Shown piece after piece: positions 45,085 to 55,186 of a DNA stretch of 64,000 nucleotides. The DNA is from Lysobacterales bacterium. GTDB lineage: Bacteria; Pseudomonadota; Gammaproteobacteria; Xanthomonadales; SZUA-5. The notes beneath the pieces were generated by a model. The model was given only the letters and a program-made list of their open reading frames with translations, ran no database searches and was not told the origin of the DNA. The position numbers and the translations under genes were made by a program. Location: the NCBI GenBank assembly GCA_019187485.1, contig JABAQR010000016.1, positions 25,964 to 89,963 of the forward strand. Direction: 5' to 3'. Position 1 is the stretch's first letter; each line of letters starts with the position of its first letter.

Positions 45085-46233
45085 ATGCTTGCGCCCTTCG
45101 ACAGACAGGCCCCAGCAATGACCCGAAAGCGTGCTCTCATCACCGGCGTCACCGGCCAGGACGGCGCTTACCTCGCGGACTTCCTGTTGAAGAATGGCTA
45201 CGTGGTTCACGGAGTTAAGCGGCGTTCGTCGCTGTTCAACACCGATCGCGTCGATCACTTGTACCAGGATCCGCACGTAGCCGACCGCAACTTCGTGTTG
45301 CACTACGGGGACCTGACGGACTCGACGAACCTCATCCGCATCGTGCAGCAGGTGCAGCCGGACGAGATCTACAACCTGGGCGCACAGAGCCACGTCGCGG
45401 TGTCCTTCGAGAGCCCGGAGTACACCGCGAACAGCGATGCCGTGGGCACGCTGCGTCTGCTGGAGGCGATCCGCATCCTCGGGCTGGCAGAGAAGACGCG
45501 CTTCTACCAGGCGTCGACCAGCGAGATGTTCGGCAAGGTGCAGGAGATCCCGCAGCGCGAGACCACGCCCTTCTACCCGCGTTCGCCATACGGTGCCGCG
45601 AAGGTCTACGCCTACTGGATCACGGTCAACTACCGCGAGTCCTACGGGATGTTCGCGTGCAACGGGATCCTGTTCAACCACGAGTCGCCGATCCGGGGCG
45701 AGACCTTCGTCACCCGCAAGATCACGCGGGCGCTGGCGCGCATCCATCTGGGCCTGCAAGACTGCTTGTACCTCGGAAACTTGAACTCTCTGCGCGACTG
45801 GGGACATGCGCGCGACTACGTCGAGGCGCAGTGGCTGATGTTGCAGGCGGAGAGGCCTGAGGACTACGTGATCGCGACGGGCGAGCAGCATTCCGTGCGC
45901 GAGTTCGTGGAGTGCTCGTCGCGCGAACTCGGCATCGCGATCGAGTGGACCGGAGCGGGCGCCGACGAGTGCGGCGTGGTCGCGCAGGCACCCGCGGGAA
46001 GTGCGGCGCGGCCTGGTCAACGGATCGTCGCGATTGATCCGCGTTACTTCCGGCCGTCGGAGGTCGACACCCTGCTCGGCGACCCTGGCAAGGCGCGCCG
46101 GCAACTCGGCTGGGCGCCGAAAGTCGGCTTTGCGGAGCTGGTCGCGGAGATGACGCGCGAAGACTTGCGGCTCGCCGAGCGCGACGCCCTGATGCGACGT
46201 GCCGGATACCGCTCCTATGACCACCACGAGTGA
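45085..46233 (+). CDS. gmd: GDP-mannose 4,6-dehydratase
   Basis: Converts GDP-D-mannose to GDP-4-keto-6-deoxymannose. The 382-residue protein has [20 protein letters not shown] near residue 15, [19 protein letters not shown] near 44, [19 protein letters not shown] near 96, [14 protein letters not shown] near 146, the [12 protein letters not shown]xxxK motif and [20 protein letters not shown], all canonical for Gmd. ATG 45085 has GAGGA just upstream; ATG 45118, the usual start of the family, is an alternative. It overlaps fcl by 17 bases; the pair makes GDP-L-fucose. Confidence 0.95.
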   Translation: MLAPFDRQAPAMTRKRALITGVTGQDGAYLADFLLKNGYVVHGVKRRSSLFNTDRVDHLYQDPHVADRNFVLHYGDLTDSTNLIRIVQQVQPDEIYNLGAQSHVAVSFESPEYTANSDAVGTLRLLEAIRILGLAEKTRFYQASTSEMFGKVQEIPQRETTPFYPRSPYGAAKVYAYWITVNYRESYGMFACNGILFNHESPIRGETFVTRKITRALARIHLGLQDCLYLGNLNSLRDWGHARDYVEAQWLMLQAERPEDYVIATGEQHSVREFVECSSRELGIAIEWTGAGADECGVVAQAPAGSAARPGQRIVAIDPRYFRPSEVDTLLGDPGKARRQLGWAPKVGFAELVAEMTREDLRLAERDALMRRAGYRSYDHHE

Positions 46234-47179
46234 GCGCTTGCTGACCCCGGCAGCGCGGGTCTTCGTGGCCGGGCATCGGGGCCTCGTGGGTTCGGCGTTG
46301 TGCCGTCGGCTGCAATCCATGCAGATCGAGGCGCTCGTCGCCGGGCGCGGGCAACTCGATCTGCGCGACGCGCATGCCGTTTCGAACTGGTTTGCCCGGG
46401 AGCGGCCGGAGTTCGTTTTCCTCGCGGCGGCGCGCGTCGGCGGCATCCACGCGAACGATCGCTACCCGGTAGACTTCCTGCACGACAATCTGTGCATCCA
46501 GAATGCCGTCATCGACGCGGCCTGGCGGCACGGTACGCGCAAGCTGGTTTTCCTCGGGTCCTCCTGCATCTACCCGAAGTTCGCGCCGCAGCCGATGTGC
46601 GAATCCGAGCTGCTGAACGGGCCGCTGGAACCGACCAACCAGTGGTATGCGATCGCGAAGATCGCCGGCATCAAGCTCTGCCAGGCCTATCGCCGCCAAC
46701 ACGGGTTCGATGCAATCTCGCTGATGCCGACCAACCTCTACGGGCCCGGCGACAACTTCCATCCGCTCGATTCGCACGTGTTGCCGGCATTGATCCGCCG
46801 CTTCCACGAGGCCAAGGTGAGTGGCAGCGACTCGGCGACGATCTGGGGTAGTGGCACGCCGCGGCGGGAGTTCCTGCACGTGGACGACCTCGCGTCCGCC
46901 TGTGTGTTCCTGATGGAGCGCTACAGCGCCGAAGAGATCATCAACGTCGGCGTGGGCGAGGACCTGACGATCCTGGAGCTGGCGCAGGCGGTGGCCGCGG
47001 TCGTCGGCTACGTCGGAGAGATCCGGACCGACCCATCCCGGCCCGATGGCACGCCTCGCAAGCTGCTCGATGTCGGCAGGCTGCGCGGCATGGGCTGGGC
47101 GCCTTCCATCGGGCTCGCCGATGGCCTGAAGTCCACCTACGACTGGTTCCTCGCGCATGCCGCCGACGCCCGACTCTGA
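46217..47179 (+). CDS. fcl: GDP-L-fucose synthase
   Basis: The 3,5-epimerase/4-reductase that completes GDP-L-fucose, 320 residues. [20 protein letters not shown] near residue 15 is the NADP loop. [20 protein letters not shown] near 74, [20 protein letters not shown] with the catalytic Ser/Cys near 110, and [18 protein letters not shown] with YxxxK near 139 are family hallmarks. [20 protein letters not shown] near 173 is also diagnostic. It follows gmd directly and lies ten bases before galE. Confidence 0.95.
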   Translation: MTTTSERLLTPAARVFVAGHRGLVGSALCRRLQSMQIEALVAGRGQLDLRDAHAVSNWFARERPEFVFLAAARVGGIHANDRYPVDFLHDNLCIQNAVIDAAWRHGTRKLVFLGSSCIYPKFAPQPMCESELLNGPLEPTNQWYAIAKIAGIKLCQAYRRQHGFDAISLMPTNLYGPGDNFHPLDSHVLPALIRRFHEAKVSGSDSATIWGSGTPRREFLHVDDLASACVFLMERYSAEEIINVGVGEDLTILELAQAVAAVVGYVGEIRTDPSRPDGTPRKLLDVGRLRGMGWAPSIGLADGLKSTYDWFLAHAADARL

Positions 47180-47189
47180 TCCCGCCCGC

Positions 47190-48161
47190 ATGAAGATCGC
47201 CGTCGTCGGCGGTTGCGGGTACATCGGTGCCCACATGGTACGGGTCCTGGTCGAGCAGGGCCTCGACGTTGCGGTACTCGACAACCTCTCGACTGGTCAT
47301 CGCGAGGCCGTGGCGGCCCCGATCGTCGAGGCCGACCTGCGTGATCCGCAGGCGCTCGATGCTTACTTCGCGGACGTGCGCCCGGACGCGGTCATGCATT
47401 TCGCCGCCAAAGCGCTGGTGGCCGAATCGGTGGCCCAACCCGCGCTTTACTACGACAACAACGTGGTCGGCACTCTGCGGCTGCTGCAGGCAATGCAGCG
47501 TCACGGGGTCGCCAGGCTGGTGTTCTCGTCGACCTGCGCCACCTACGGCGTGCCGACGCGCACGCCGATCGACGAGTCGCATCCGCAGGCGCCGATCAAT
47601 CCCTATGGCGCGTCCAAGTGGATGTGCGAACGGATGATCGCCGATGCCTGCGCCGCGCATGGCCTGCGCGCGGTTTCCCTGCGCTATTTCAACGCGGCCG
47701 GGGCGAGCCCGGATGGGTCTGTCGGCGAATCGCACGATCCCGAGACGCACCTGATCCCGAATGCGTTGCGCGCGGCCGCCGGCAGCGGGCCGCCGCTCCG
47801 GGTGCACGGCCGGGACTACCCGACGCCCGACGGCACCTGCGTGCGTGACTATGTGCACGTGCTCGATCTGGCCGACGCGCATCTGCGCGCGCTGCGCTAT
47901 CTGGAGCGGAATGCGGGTGCGCAGGCTTTCAATCTCGGCAGCGAGAGCGGGCACAGCGTGCTCCAGGTTCTGGAGGCCGTGCACCGGGTGGTCGGCTTCG
48001 AGGTGCCTTTCGAGTGGGCCGACCGGCGGCCCGGGGATCCTCCGGTGCTGGTGGCCGACAGCAGCCAGGCGCGCCGAGAACTCGGCTGGACGCCGCGTTA
48101 CCGGCAGATCGAGGAGATCGTCGAGACCGCGTGGCGCTGGCATCGGAGCCCCCGGTACTGA
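47190..48161 (+). CDS. galE: UDP-glucose 4-epimerase
   Basis: A 323-residue extended SDR. MKIAVVGGCGYIGAHMVRVL, MHFAAKALVAESVAQPALYY, FSSTCATYGVP with the catalytic Ser/Thr, PYGASKWMCERMI with the YxxxK pair, and RYFNAAGASPDGSVGE are all typical of GalE. It interconverts UDP-glucose and UDP-galactose, and possibly the N-acetyl forms. The ATG at 47190 was chosen because the Rossmann strand begins there. A decayed relative of its 3' end is at 5001. Confidence 0.93.
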   Translation: MKIAVVGGCGYIGAHMVRVLVEQGLDVAVLDNLSTGHREAVAAPIVEADLRDPQALDAYFADVRPDAVMHFAAKALVAESVAQPALYYDNNVVGTLRLLQAMQRHGVARLVFSSTCATYGVPTRTPIDESHPQAPINPYGASKWMCERMIADACAAHGLRAVSLRYFNAAGASPDGSVGESHDPETHLIPNALRAAAGSGPPLRVHGRDYPTPDGTCVRDYVHVLDLADAHLRALRYLERNAGAQAFNLGSESGHSVLQVLEAVHRVVGFEVPFEWADRRPGDPPVLVADSSQARRELGWTPRYRQIEEIVETAWRWHRSPRY

Positions 48162-48276
48162 ACGCGATCCGGCAGGCGCCGAGGTTGTCATCTTCGTATC
48201 CGATTGGCACACTCCGTCCCCAGGGGGCAGCCGCCGGTCCGCAGCCAGGGCCGGCAGCTCGCAGACAGGAGGTTGT

Positions 48277-49362
48277 GTGACGCAATTCTGGGGACTGCCG
48301 GCCGGCCTGCTGGTCTGCGCGATCTCGCTGTGGTGGCTGATTCCGCGTGCCGGGTCGTTGGGACTGATTGATCATCCCGGGGGACGCAAGGACCACTGTG
48401 TGCCGGTACCCGTGGTGGGTGGGGTGGCGATCTGGCTCGGGCTGGCCGCCGGTGCGGTGGGTTCAGAACTGCTCCCCGGGCTTGCAGCGCTCTTGCTGGC
48501 GGGTGCCGTGTTGGTCGCGCTGGGGGTCATCGATGATCGCCGGGATCTGGGCTGGCGGATCCGCATCCTGACGCAGATGGCTGCGGCCACGTTGCTGGTG
48601 TACGCGGGTGACGCGCTGTTGACGCGCCTGGGCGAAGGGTACCCTGTCCTGCAACTGGGCTGGTTCGGCTGGCCCTTCTCGGTGTTTGCGATCGTCGGCC
48701 TGATCAATGCGCTGAACATGATCGATGGCGTCGACGGGCTCGCCGGCAGCCTGACGCTGACCAGCCTGCTCGCGATGCTGGCCCTCGCGGTGCACGGCGA
48801 TGCCGACCACCTGGTGCTGCCGCTGCTGTTGTGCTCCGGCGTCGTCTGCGTGTTCCTGGCGGCGAACCTGCGCCTGCCTGGGCGTCCACGCGCATTGACC
48901 TTCATGGGCAACAGCGGCAGCGCGCTGCTCGGCCTGTTGCTGGCGTGGGCGGCGATCCGCCTCACCGCGGAGGGCCAGTCGACGATCACGCCCGCGCTCG
49001 GGCCCTGGCTCGTGGCGCTTCCGATCGTGGACTGCCTGGGCCTGATTGTGCTGCGCCTGGTGGATGGTCGATCGCCCTTCTCTGCGGACCGGGGGCATTT
49101 GCACCATTTGCTGCTGGATCGCGGCTGGTCGGTGGGCGTGCTCGTGCTGACCGCCGTCTCGGCCCAGCTTGGCCTGGCGACACTCGGGCTGGTGTTGCAC
49201 AAGGCGGGCGTGTCGGACCTGGCGCTGATCGGTCTGTTCCTGCTGCTGGTCCTGGGGCATGTGGCCCTGCTGTTGCTGCTGAAAGCTCGCAACGGTCGCA
49301 GCGCGCGGCTGACCGCGGCCGCGGTCCTGCTCGATGAGGGTGGTTCGCGGCTCGGTCGCTGA
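48277..49362 (+). CDS. wecA: Undecaprenyl-phosphate GlcNAc-1-phosphate transferase, MraY/WecA family
   Basis: An integral membrane protein of 361 residues with about ten hydrophobic helices. IDHPGGRKDHCVPVPVVGGV near residue 28, VALGVIDDRRDLGWR near 78 (the DD motif), LINALNMIDGVDGLAGSLTL near 143, TFMGNSGSALLGLL near 208 and RGHLHHLLLDRG near 272 give the complete family signature. It starts glycan synthesis by moving a HexNAc-1-phosphate onto undecaprenyl phosphate. The GTG start has an excellent AGGAGG at 48267-48272. Exact sugar specificity is inferred. Confidence 0.87.
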   Translation: MTQFWGLPAGLLVCAISLWWLIPRAGSLGLIDHPGGRKDHCVPVPVVGGVAIWLGLAAGAVGSELLPGLAALLLAGAVLVALGVIDDRRDLGWRIRILTQMAAATLLVYAGDALLTRLGEGYPVLQLGWFGWPFSVFAIVGLINALNMIDGVDGLAGSLTLTSLLAMLALAVHGDADHLVLPLLLCSGVVCVFLAANLRLPGRPRALTFMGNSGSALLGLLLAWAAIRLTAEGQSTITPALGPWLVALPIVDCLGLIVLRLVDGRSPFSADRGHLHHLLLDRGWSVGVLVLTAVSAQLGLATLGLVLHKAGVSDLALIGLFLLLVLGHVALLLLLKARNGRSARLTAAAVLLDEGGSRLGR

Positions 49363-49382
49363 GGCGCGCCGAAGGCATGCAT

Positions 49383-49413
49383 CCGAAGGCCCCGCGAGGG
49401 GCCTTCGGCGTTC
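49383..49413 (+). terminator. Intrinsic terminator after the wecA-like gene
   Basis: An 11-base-pair GC-rich stem, CCGAAGGCCCC/GGGGCCTTCGG, with a GCGA loop follows the stop at 49362 by 20 bases and is followed by CGTTCT. It separates the polysaccharide genes from mutL. Confidence 0.78.
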
Positions 49414-49459
49414 TGGATCCTGCGCCGAGCGGCCGACGATCCCGTAGCATCCGCCGCGC

Positions 49460-51232
49460 ATGTCCATTCGCGTCCTGCCCGACCACCTCGTCAACCAGAT
49501 CGCCGCCGGCGAGGTCATCGAGCGACCGGCTTCGGTGGTCAAGGAACTGGTCGAGAACGCGCTCGATGCGGGCGCGCGGCTGATCGAGATCGACATCGAG
49601 GCCGGCGGCGCAAAGCTGATCCGGGTCGCCGACGACGGCGGCGGCATCGCGCCGGCAGAACTGGCGCTGGCCCTGTGCCGCCACGCCACCAGCAAGATCG
49701 CGTCGATGGAGGACCTGGAGTCGGTGCGCTCGCTCGGCTTCCGCGGCGAGGCGCTGCCGAGCATCGCGTCGGTGTCGCGACTCACCTTGGCTTCGCGGCA
49801 GGCGGGGACGAGCCTGGGGCATCGCGTCGAGGCCAGCAGCGGCGGGGTCTCGGTGCCGCAACCCGAAGCGATGCGGCCGGGCACACGGGTCGAGGCCTGG
49901 GACCTGTTCTACAACGTGCCGGCGCGCCGCAAGTTCCTGAAGGCGGAGCGCACCGAATTCGGACACATCGAGGACTGGGTGCGTTCGCTCGCGCTCGCGC
50001 GAACCGACGTGGAGTTTCGCCTGAGCCACAACGGCAAGGCGCAGTTGCCGATCCGGCCGGCGCACTCGGGCGAACGGCAGCGATTGCGTGCGGTGCTCGG
50101 CCCCGAGTTCGCCGAGCGCGCGCTCGAAATCGACGTCGAAGGCGCCGGCGCGCGCCTGCGCGGCTGGGTGGGCCTGCCGACCGACGCGCGTTCCCAGGCC
50201 GACCAGCAGTATTTCTACGTCAACGGCCGCCTGGTGCGCGACCGGCTGATCGCGCATGCCGTGCGCCAGGCCTACGCGGACGTGCTCTTCCATGGCCGCC
50301 ACCCGGCTTTCGTGTTGCATCTCGCGCTCGAGCCCGCGCGCGTGGACGTCAACGTGCATCCGGCCAAGCACGAGGTGCGCTTCCGCGACGGCCGCACGGT
50401 CCACGACATGATCTATCGCTCGTTGCACGAGGCGCTCGCCGGTACGCGCGCAGGCGGTGTCGTGGCGACGCCGATGCCGGCGCCCGAGGTGGAAGGGGCC
50501 GCCGACGCGACCCCCGCGCCGGTGGGCAGCTACCGCCAGGTGCCGCTGCACTGGCCGCAGGCGGCGCAGCCGCTGGCGAGCTACCGCGCGCTGTACGCCG
50601 TGACCGACGCGGCCGCCGCGGCCCCGGTGCATCCCGAAACCGAAGTGCCGCCGCTCGGCTACGCGCTCGCGCAGTTGCACGGCGTGTTCATCCTCGCCGA
50701 GAGTGCCGCAGGGCTGGTGCTGGTGGACATGCACGCCGCACACGAGCGCATCACCTACGAGCGCCTCAAGTCGGCACTGGATGCTTCCGGCGCGACCCAC
50801 AGCCAGGCGCTGCTGGTGCCTGTGCAGATCGCGGTGTCGGCGCGCGAGGCGGACCTCGCCGAACAGGCCGGGCAGCGCTTCGAAGCCCTCGGCTTCGACG
50901 TCGCCCGCGCCGGTCCGGAATCGATCTCGGTGCGCCGGGTGCCGAGTGCGCTCGCCGATCTCGACATCGAGGCGCTGGTGCGCGATGTGCTGGCCGATCT
51001 GCGCGAGCACGGCGAGTCCGCGCGCATCGAGGAAACCCGCAACGAACTGCTGGCGACGCTCGCCTGTCACGCCTCGGTGCGCGCCAACCGGCGGCTCAGC
51101 CTGCCCGAGATGAACGCGCTGCTGCGCGACATGGAGGCGACCGAACGCAGCGGCCAGTGCAACCACGGCCGCCCGACCTGGGTGCAGCTCGACAAGGCGG
51201 CGCTCGACCGCCTGTTCCTGCGCGGGCGATGA
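49460..51232 (+). CDS. mutL: DNA mismatch repair protein MutL
   Basis: A 590-residue GHKL ATPase that links MutS mismatch recognition to strand incision. The block [35 protein letters not shown] and the segment [21 protein letters not shown] define the N-terminal ATPase. PVNVHPAK-like [13 protein letters not shown] near residue 299 and [14 protein letters not shown] near 250 are conserved. The C-terminal dimerisation domain, from about 390, ends with [10 protein letters not shown]. It lacks a DQHA endonuclease motif ([11 protein letters not shown] instead), as is common in MutL of organisms with MutH-type repair; mutH is not in this window. Confidence 0.97.
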   Translation: MSIRVLPDHLVNQIAAGEVIERPASVVKELVENALDAGARLIEIDIEAGGAKLIRVADDGGGIAPAELALALCRHATSKIASMEDLESVRSLGFRGEALPSIASVSRLTLASRQAGTSLGHRVEASSGGVSVPQPEAMRPGTRVEAWDLFYNVPARRKFLKAERTEFGHIEDWVRSLALARTDVEFRLSHNGKAQLPIRPAHSGERQRLRAVLGPEFAERALEIDVEGAGARLRGWVGLPTDARSQADQQYFYVNGRLVRDRLIAHAVRQAYADVLFHGRHPAFVLHLALEPARVDVNVHPAKHEVRFRDGRTVHDMIYRSLHEALAGTRAGGVVATPMPAPEVEGAADATPAPVGSYRQVPLHWPQAAQPLASYRALYAVTDAAAAAPVHPETEVPPLGYALAQLHGVFILAESAAGLVLVDMHAAHERITYERLKSALDASGATHSQALLVPVQIAVSAREADLAEQAGQRFEALGFDVARAGPESISVRRVPSALADLDIEALVRDVLADLREHGESARIEETRNELLATLACHASVRANRRLSLPEMNALLRDMEATERSGQCNHGRPTWVQLDKAALDRLFLRGR

Positions 51233-51293
51233 AGGCCCTCCGGAAGAGTCGCACTGCTGGATGTAGCCGGCCGCCCCTGCATGGTGTGGCCTG

Positions 51294-52472
51294 ATGCGCA
51301 TCTTCGTCATCAACCAGTGGCTGCCGCCCGACCCCGCGCCGACCGCGGTGCTGGCGGGCGAGGTCGCGGATGCGCTGCGCGCGGCCGGGCATGAGGTCGT
51401 CCTGGTCTCGCGGGCGCGTGCCGATGCACTGCCGCCGTCCGATGCCGCTCGCCTCGTCATCGACCACTTGCCTGCCGGCAGGACCGGATTGCTGGCCAAG
51501 CTGGCCGCCTGGCCGCGTTTTGCCTGGCGGATGCGACGCGCCTTGCGCGAACGGCTGCGCGCCGGTGATTGCGTGCTGGTCTGCAGCGATCCGCCGCTCG
51601 CCTGGCCGATCGCGGTGGCGGCGGCGCGGCGCGCCGGCGCGCGCTGCGTGCACTGGAGCCAGGACGTCTACCCCGAAGTGGTCGCAGCGCACTGGCCGGC
51701 GCCGTGGTTGCGGCGGCTGCTCGCGCCGCTGCGCGCCTGGCGCGACCGCTGGCTGCGGCGTGCGGACTGCGTGGTCGCGATCAGCGAGGGCATGGGCGCG
51801 CGCCTGCGCGCGGCCGGTGCCAGCGTCGCAGTCGTTCCGAACTGGGCCCGCGATGAGCAGGTCCGGGCCCGCCCCCACGGGGATTCGCAGCTGCGCCGGG
51901 CCCATTTCCGCGACGACGAGTTCGTGCTGATGTACTCGGGCAACCTCGGGCGCGTGCACGAGTTCGAGACCTTGCTCGGCGCGGCGCGGCTGCTGCGCGG
52001 CGAGCCGCGAATCCGCTTCCTGGTGGTCGGCGCCGGGCCGCGACTGCCGGCCTTGCGCGAAGCGGTTGCGCGCGAGGCACTCGGGGCCTTCATATTCCTG
52101 CCGCTGCAGTCTTCGGCGCAACTCGCGGACACGCTCGCGGCGGGCGACGCGCACTTGGTCAGCCTGCGACCGGCCTTCGAGGGACTGGTGCTGCCGAGCA
52201 AGCTCTACGGGATCGCCGCGGTCGGCAGGCCGGTGCTGTTCTGCGGCGATCCACAAGGCGAGACCGCGCACCTCGTGCGGGCACACGACTGCGGGATCGT
52301 CGTCGCCGAGGGCGCGGCCGCGGAACTCGCGACGGCGCTGCGCACGTGGGTCGATGATCGCCCCGGCTGTGTGCGCATGGGCCGCAATGCGCGCGCGCTG
52401 CTCGAGGCGCAGGCCTTGCGCGCGCAGGCGCTGGCGCGCTGGCGCGAGGTGGTCGAGGGAAGGGCTGCGTAG
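51294..52472 (+). CDS. Glycosyltransferase family 4 protein (WbuB-like)
   Basis: A 392-residue GT-B enzyme. IFVINQWLPPDPAPTAVLAG opens it and CVHWSQDVYPEVVAAHWPAP near residue 121 is a marker of the WbuB-like group of O-antigen sugar transferases. VLMYSGNLGRVHEFETLLGA near 213 and LPSKLYGIAAVGRPVLFCGD near 301 complete the donor site. It lies just downstream of mutL, away from the main glycan locus. It may add a deoxy-amino sugar, but this is inferred. Confidence 0.83.
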   Translation: MRIFVINQWLPPDPAPTAVLAGEVADALRAAGHEVVLVSRARADALPPSDAARLVIDHLPAGRTGLLAKLAAWPRFAWRMRRALRERLRAGDCVLVCSDPPLAWPIAVAAARRAGARCVHWSQDVYPEVVAAHWPAPWLRRLLAPLRAWRDRWLRRADCVVAISEGMGARLRAAGASVAVVPNWARDEQVRARPHGDSQLRRAHFRDDEFVLMYSGNLGRVHEFETLLGAARLLRGEPRIRFLVVGAGPRLPALREAVAREALGAFIFLPLQSSAQLADTLAAGDAHLVSLRPAFEGLVLPSKLYGIAAVGRPVLFCGDPQGETAHLVRAHDCGIVVAEGAAAELATALRTWVDDRPGCVRMGRNARALLEAQALRAQALARWREVVEGRAA

Positions 52473-52509
52473 GTCTGCGCGCAGCTTCGGCGCGTTTCCG
52501 TCGCCGCGA

Positions 52510-53706
52510 TCAGGTCAGCCGTTCCACCTGCACGCGCCCCGGCGCAGCGGCCGGAACGCGCAGGCGCAGGCGCTGGCCGGCGCACACTTTCAGCGGCCGG
52601 GCGAGCACGCGCACCGGGTGACGCCAGTGGTTGTCCGCGCGTGGCGAGCAGGGATCCGACGCGACCTCGAGTCCGTCCAGCAGTTCCGCGCGGAAGCCCA
52701 GGACGATGGCGTCCAGGCGTCCGTCGCGGACGATGTCGAAGGCGCATTCCTGGTCGCGCGGCAGGTGCGCCGTGGCGTGCAGTGCGTGCTCGCACAAGGT
52801 CGCACTCGCCGCCAGCGCGTGCGAGTGCGCGAGTTCGCTGGCGGACAGCAGCAGGCGCGCATCGCGCGAGCGTGCGAAGGCCGCCAGTGGCGCGAAATCG
52901 ATGCCGTAATCCGCATGCCAGCTGCGCAGTCGGGCGGAGCCGACGCGCACGCGCCCGCGCAGTGCCGGCGACAACTGCAGCGGTGCCGCCAGCACCTGCA
53001 GGCGCTGCGGCAGCAGGCGCGCGCCGGGCTTGAGCAGGCGCCGCACGGCGTCCGCGGTGCATTCGAGGATGCGTTCGTCGGTGGGGTCGTTGCCGATGAT
53101 CTCGGACACCAGGACGTCGGCGCGTTCCGGCAGGTCGATGGTGGTCGACCAGCCTTCGACCACCCGCACGCGGTCGCCGACGCCATTGACGGCGGCGAGC
53201 TCGCGCGCGACCGCGGCCATGGTGCTCGCCTCGATCGCGTAGACGCGTGTGGCCCCGGCCTGGGCGGCCGCGACGGCGAGCACGCCGGAGCCGGTGCCGA
53301 GGTCGACGACGACGTCGCCCGGGCGCACGCTCGCGCGGATCGCCCGCAGGTAGGCCTGCGTGCGCGCGCGGTCGCGCAGCATGCGGATGTGCACCGGCAC
53401 CGACGAGAAGGCGTTCTCGAGCTGTGGCGGCGGATCCCCGGCGTCTTCGGCCAGCAGCAGGCCGGCTTCGCGCAACCGCAGGATCTCGGCGCTCAAATCG
53501 ATCCAGTCCTGGCGACCGCGGATGCGCGCCTGCAGCGCCGCGAGTGCCTCGGCCACGCTGCGAGGCTTCAGGAAAGCATCGACGATCGCCAGCGTGTGTG
53601 GACCGCCGGCGTGGAACGCGACGGCGGTCTCCAGTGCGAATCCGCCAGCGTCCTGGCGCAGGCGCAATCCGGGAACGAGTCGCAGCCGCGGAACGGGATC
53701 GCTCAT
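52510..53706 (-). CDS. PRMT-like methyltransferase with N-terminal PqqD/RRE-like region
   Basis: A 398-residue protein. The methyltransferase core begins near residue 130: [40 protein letters not shown] and [18 protein letters not shown], the last holding the double-E-type loop. The first about 95 residues ([39 protein letters not shown]) resemble a PqqD/RRE winged helix, a domain that binds RiPP leaders. It is translationally coupled to hemL (ATGA overlap at 53703). It may be a peptide-modifying methyltransferase, a paralogue of 42004. The target is unknown. Confidence 0.72.
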   Translation of the reverse strand: MSDPVPRLRLVPGLRLRQDAGGFALETAVAFHAGGPHTLAIVDAFLKPRSVAEALAALQARIRGRQDWIDLSAEILRLREAGLLLAEDAGDPPPQLENAFSSVPVHIRMLRDRARTQAYLRAIRASVRPGDVVVDLGTGSGVLAVAAAQAGATRVYAIEASTMAAVARELAAVNGVGDRVRVVEGWSTTIDLPERADVLVSEIIGNDPTDERILECTADAVRRLLKPGARLLPQRLQVLAAPLQLSPALRGRVRVGSARLRSWHADYGIDFAPLAAFARSRDARLLLSASELAHSHALAASATLCEHALHATAHLPRDQECAFDIVRDGRLDAIVLGFRAELLDGLEVASDPCSPRADNHWRHPVRVLARPLKVCAGQRLRLRVPAAAPGRVQVERLT

Positions 53707-54986
53707 GCGATCTCCCGGAAGGCCTCCGCTGCCACCGCCAGGGTCTCGTCGATGACCGCATCGTCGTGAGCGATCGACGTGAAACCGGCCTCGTAGGCGC
53801 TTGGCGCCCAGTAGACGCCGCGCTTCAGGCAGGCGTGGAAGAAGCGCTTGAAGGCCTCGATGTCGCAGCGTTGCGCGGCGGCGAAACTGGTGACACTGGG
53901 CGCGTCGGTGAAGAAGAAGCCGAACATGCCGCCGCGCGAGAGTGTGCGCAGCGGCACGCCGGCGGCGCCGGCGGCAGTCTCGAGGCCGCTGCAGAGTCGC
54001 TGCGTGCGTGCCGACAGGGTCTCGAAGAATCCGGGCGCCTGGATCAGGGTCAGGTTTGCGAGGCCGGCGGCCATCGCGATCGGGTTTCCGGACAGCGTTC
54101 CGGCCTGGTAGACCGGGCCGAGCGGGGCGATCTGCTGCATGATCGCGCGCCTGCCGCCGTAGGCGCCGACCGGCATGCCTGCGCCGATGACCTTGCCGAA
54201 GGTCGTGATGTCGGGCGTGATGCCGTAGACCGCCTGCGCGCCGCCGAGCGCGACGCGGAAACCGGTCATCACCTCATCGACGATCAGCACCGAGCCGTGT
54301 TCGTCGCAGAGCGCGCGCAGGCCTTCGAGGAAGCCGGGCAAGGGCTCGATCATGTTCATGTTGCCGGCGATCGGCTCGACGATCACCGCGGCGAGCTCAT
54401 GGCCTACCTGGCGGAAGATCTCGCGCACCGATTCGAGGTCGTTGAACTCGGCGGTAATGGTGAGGTCGGCGAGCGCCTTGGGTACGCCGGGCGAGTTCGG
54501 CAGGCCGAGCGTGAGCACGCCGCTTCCGGCCTTGACCAGGAAGGAATCGCCGTGGCCGTGGTAGCAGCCGGCGAACTTCAGGATCCGATCGCGACCGGTG
54601 TGGCCGCGAGCGAGGCGGATCGCCGACAGGCAGGCCTCGGTGCCGGAGGACACGAAGCGGATCAGGTCCACGCTCGGCACGAGCTTGATGATCTCGGCGG
54701 CAAGTTCGGTCTCGAGCGGATTCGGGCAGCCGTAGCTCATCCCGATCGCCGCCATGTCCTGCACCGCCTTGACCACTGCGGGGTGCGAATGCCCGGCGAT
54801 CATCGGTCCCCAGGAGCCGATGTAGTCGATGTAGCGCTTGCCCTCGACATCCCACAGGTAGGGCCCCTGCGCGCGGGCGACGAAGAAGGGTTCGCCGCCG
54901 ACCTGCCTGAAGGCGCGCACCGGCGAGTTGACGCCGCCGGGGATGACCGCCTGGGCGGCGAGGAAAGTGTCGTGGTTGGTGGGCAT
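53703..54986 (-). CDS. hemL: Glutamate-1-semialdehyde 2,1-aminomutase
   Basis: A PLP enzyme of 427 residues that makes 5-aminolevulinate, the tetrapyrrole precursor, from glutamate-1-semialdehyde. [20 protein letters not shown] near residue 13, [20 protein letters not shown] near 55, [19 protein letters not shown] near 106, [14 protein letters not shown] and [18 protein letters not shown], with the PLP Lys near residue 265, are the full signature. ATG 54986 agrees with the family N-terminus; the frame extends upstream through the repeat-rich leader without family support. Confidence 0.96.
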   Translation of the reverse strand: MPTNHDTFLAAQAVIPGGVNSPVRAFRQVGGEPFFVARAQGPYLWDVEGKRYIDYIGSWGPMIAGHSHPAVVKAVQDMAAIGMSYGCPNPLETELAAEIIKLVPSVDLIRFVSSGTEACLSAIRLARGHTGRDRILKFAGCYHGHGDSFLVKAGSGVLTLGLPNSPGVPKALADLTITAEFNDLESVREIFRQVGHELAAVIVEPIAGNMNMIEPLPGFLEGLRALCDEHGSVLIVDEVMTGFRVALGGAQAVYGITPDITTFGKVIGAGMPVGAYGGRRAIMQQIAPLGPVYQAGTLSGNPIAMAAGLANLTLIQAPGFFETLSARTQRLCSGLETAAGAAGVPLRTLSRGGMFGFFFTDAPSVTSFAAAQRCDIEAFKRFFHACLKRGVYWAPSAYEAGFTSIAHDDAVIDETLAVAAEAFREIA

Positions 54987-55002
54987 TGGGCCTCTGGAGC
55001 TG

Positions 55003-55173
55003 GAGCGGGACTGGGGACTGGGGGTTGGGGTGAGTGCGCCGAGGACCGCGGACAAGAAGGTGGGGAAGGGCGCGCGCAACCGCGGGCAATAGTGTGGAGG
55101 CCGCGCTCCCGATCTGAAACCCGGCGCAAGCTCACGGCGAACTCACCCCAGCCCCCAGTCCCCAGCCCCGCTC
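55003..55173. repeat. Inverted repeat of 32-base TGGGGACTGGGG-type arms
   Basis: Arms at 55003-55034 and 55142-55173 are complementary at 30 of 32 positions, separated by about 107 bases. The unit contains CTGGGGACTGGGG, a motif that looks dispersed-repeat-like. It fills the gap between hemL and the SDR gene and may fold in the hemL leader transcript. Confidence 0.7.
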
Positions 55174-55186
55174 TTGCATCTCCGGT

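Noticed and set aside
48986..51499. Very long minus-strand open frame across mutL (837 codons)
   Set aside because: It is the antisense shadow of a GC-rich coding sequence. The plus strand encodes an unmistakable MutL.
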